Shown: positions 63,259-64,000 of the stretch, piece by piece
Layout: each line of letters opens with the position of its first letter
Numbering within the stretch: position 1 is the first letter of the stretch
Assembly: GCF_031882575.1 (NCBI RefSeq)
Contig: NZ_CP134772.1
Span: 5,468,501-5,532,500, forward strand
Direction: 5' to 3'
Source: Pseudomonas sp. VD-NE ins
Lineage (GTDB): Bacteria > Pseudomonadota > Gammaproteobacteria > Pseudomonadales > Pseudomonadaceae
DNA length: 64,000 bases
The notes under the pieces: model-generated
Told to the model about the DNA's origin: nothing
Database searches by the model: none
What the model saw: the letters and a program-made list of their open reading frames with translations, nothing else
Program-made: the position numbers and the translations under genes

Positions 63259-64000
63259 ATGATGGGCGAATTCGATGCCATCCGACCTTACGACGACAGC
63301 GAAGTACCCGTGGTACTGGCAAGACTGCTCGGCGACAAGGCGTTTCTAGATATCCTCACCCACTTCCGCTTCCCGCGTTTTGCCGGTGCCTTCGGCTGGA
63401 TGCTCAAACCACTTATAGCCCATCGGCTGCGTCGTGAGTTCGCCGACGTGACGTCGGTGGCGACGTTGCAGGACAAGGTCGAGTCCTACGTCGACCACAC
63501 CATCGAGCGCGCCACCGACGGCGTGACTTACACCGGTGTCGAGCAATTCAAGTCCGGCAGCGCCTATCTGTTCATCGCCAACCACCGCGATATCGTGATG
63601 GACCCGGCCTTCGTCAACTACGCCGTGTACCACGCCGGCCTGCCGACACCGCGCATTGCGATTGGCGACAACCTGCTGCAAAAGCCGTTTGTCAGCGACC
63701 TGATGCGTCTGAACAAGAGCTTCATCGTCCACCGTTCGATCACCGGCCGTCGCGAAAAAATGGCCGCGTATCAGCTGTTGTCGGCGTACATCAACCACTC
63801 GATCCGCAACGATTGCGCGTCGATCTGGATCGCTCAGGCTGAAGGCCGGGCGAAGGATGGCGATGACCGTACCGAGTCGGCGATCCTCAAGATGTTCCAC
63901 ATGAGCCGCAAGGACGAGCCATTCGGTGAAGTGATCCGCTCGTTGAACGTCACCCCGGTGTCGATCAGCTACGAATACGACCCGTGCGACCAGGCCAAGG
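63259..64000 (+). CDS. 1-acyl-sn-glycerol-3-phosphate acyltransferase-like protein (3' part outside window)
   Basis: The PlsC-type family transfers acyl chains to glycerophospholipids. About 247 residues are in the window and the frame is open at the edge. Two adjacent ATGs at 63259 and 63262 could start it; AAGAGAG precedes them. The catalytic HX4D-type box reads ANHRDIVMD, with His and Asp in the expected spacing. Later AIGDNLLQKPFV and SFIVHRSITGRREK fit the substrate-binding blocks. The N-terminal 110 residues before the motif are longer than in PlsC. Confidence 0.85.
   Translation, partial: MMGEFDAIRPYDDSEVPVVLARLLGDKAFLDILTHFRFPRFAGAFGWMLKPLIAHRLRREFADVTSVATLQDKVESYVDHTIERATDGVTYTGVEQFKSGSAYLFIANHRDIVMDPAFVNYAVYHAGLPTPRIAIGDNLLQKPFVSDLMRLNKSFIVHRSITGRREKMAAYQLLSAYINHSIRNDCASIWIAQAEGRAKDGDDRTESAILKMFHMSRKDEPFGEVIRSLNVTPVSISYEYDPCDQAK

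Overview
The window reads as chromosomal DNA of a Pseudomonas, most likely of the fluorescens group. The evidence is the GC-rich coding sequence, the Pseudomonas order of the division and cell-wall cluster (mraZ to lpxC), rnpB between rsmI and mraZ, petABC-sspAB downstream of rplM-rpsI, and many Pseudomonas-type REP inverted pairs in intergenic gaps. All calls rest on reading the sequence and on family knowledge; no database search was run.

Layout. 1-17343 (minus strand): the complete dcw cluster, read mraZ-rsmH-ftsL-ftsI-murE-murF-mraY-murD-ftsW-murG-murC-ddlB-ftsQ-ftsA-ftsZ-lpxC, with lpxC cut by the window edge. Most genes overlap by 1-11 bases. A sigma70-like promoter and three AAGTGG boxes spaced 10 bases apart lie before mraZ. 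17667-22622: rnpB and rsmI (minus), then the envelope block lpoA-yraN-diaA-dolP (plus). 22676-27561 (minus): rplM-rpsI, petABC (cytochrome bc1) and sspAB. 27807-31232: a Tas-like aldo-keto reductase, an acyl-CoA dehydrogenase and a GlxA-type regulator. 31418-32736: an intact IS3-family element with 28-base terminal repeats, a 3-base target duplication and an A6G frameshift signal. 32744-38269: zapE, trpS (with an unusual C-terminal extension), an alpha/beta hydrolase, zapG, an OmpA-type lipoprotein and a YcbL-like metallo-hydrolase. 38472-44054: a 1860-residue secreted-type protein with an M10 metalloprotease head and 17 RTX-like modules. 44142-53799 (minus): a MalT-like LuxR regulator, DUF1329 and DUF1302 proteins, an AlkK-like acyl-CoA ligase and an MFS transporter, with an AraC regulator divergent. 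54747-64000: a LysE exporter, a D-2-hydroxyacid dehydrogenase, rsmC, a yybP-ykoY (manganese) riboswitch ahead of a TMEM165/GDT1-family membrane protein, an M48 lipoprotein peptidase, a dCache chemoreceptor, a divergent SRAP protein, two small proteins (DUF2007 and CPXCG) and a 3'-truncated acyltransferase.

Most of the window is core genome. The left part makes and places septal peptidoglycan and starts lipid A synthesis; lpoA, dolP, zapE and zapG elsewhere in the window are also envelope or division factors. The accessory or unusual parts are the IS element, the giant RTX protein with a 741-base internal tandem duplication, the DUF1302/DUF1329/acyl-CoA ligase locus, the SRAP homologue that lacks two expected active-site residues, and the riboswitch, for which a specific two-state switch can be drawn from complementary segments.
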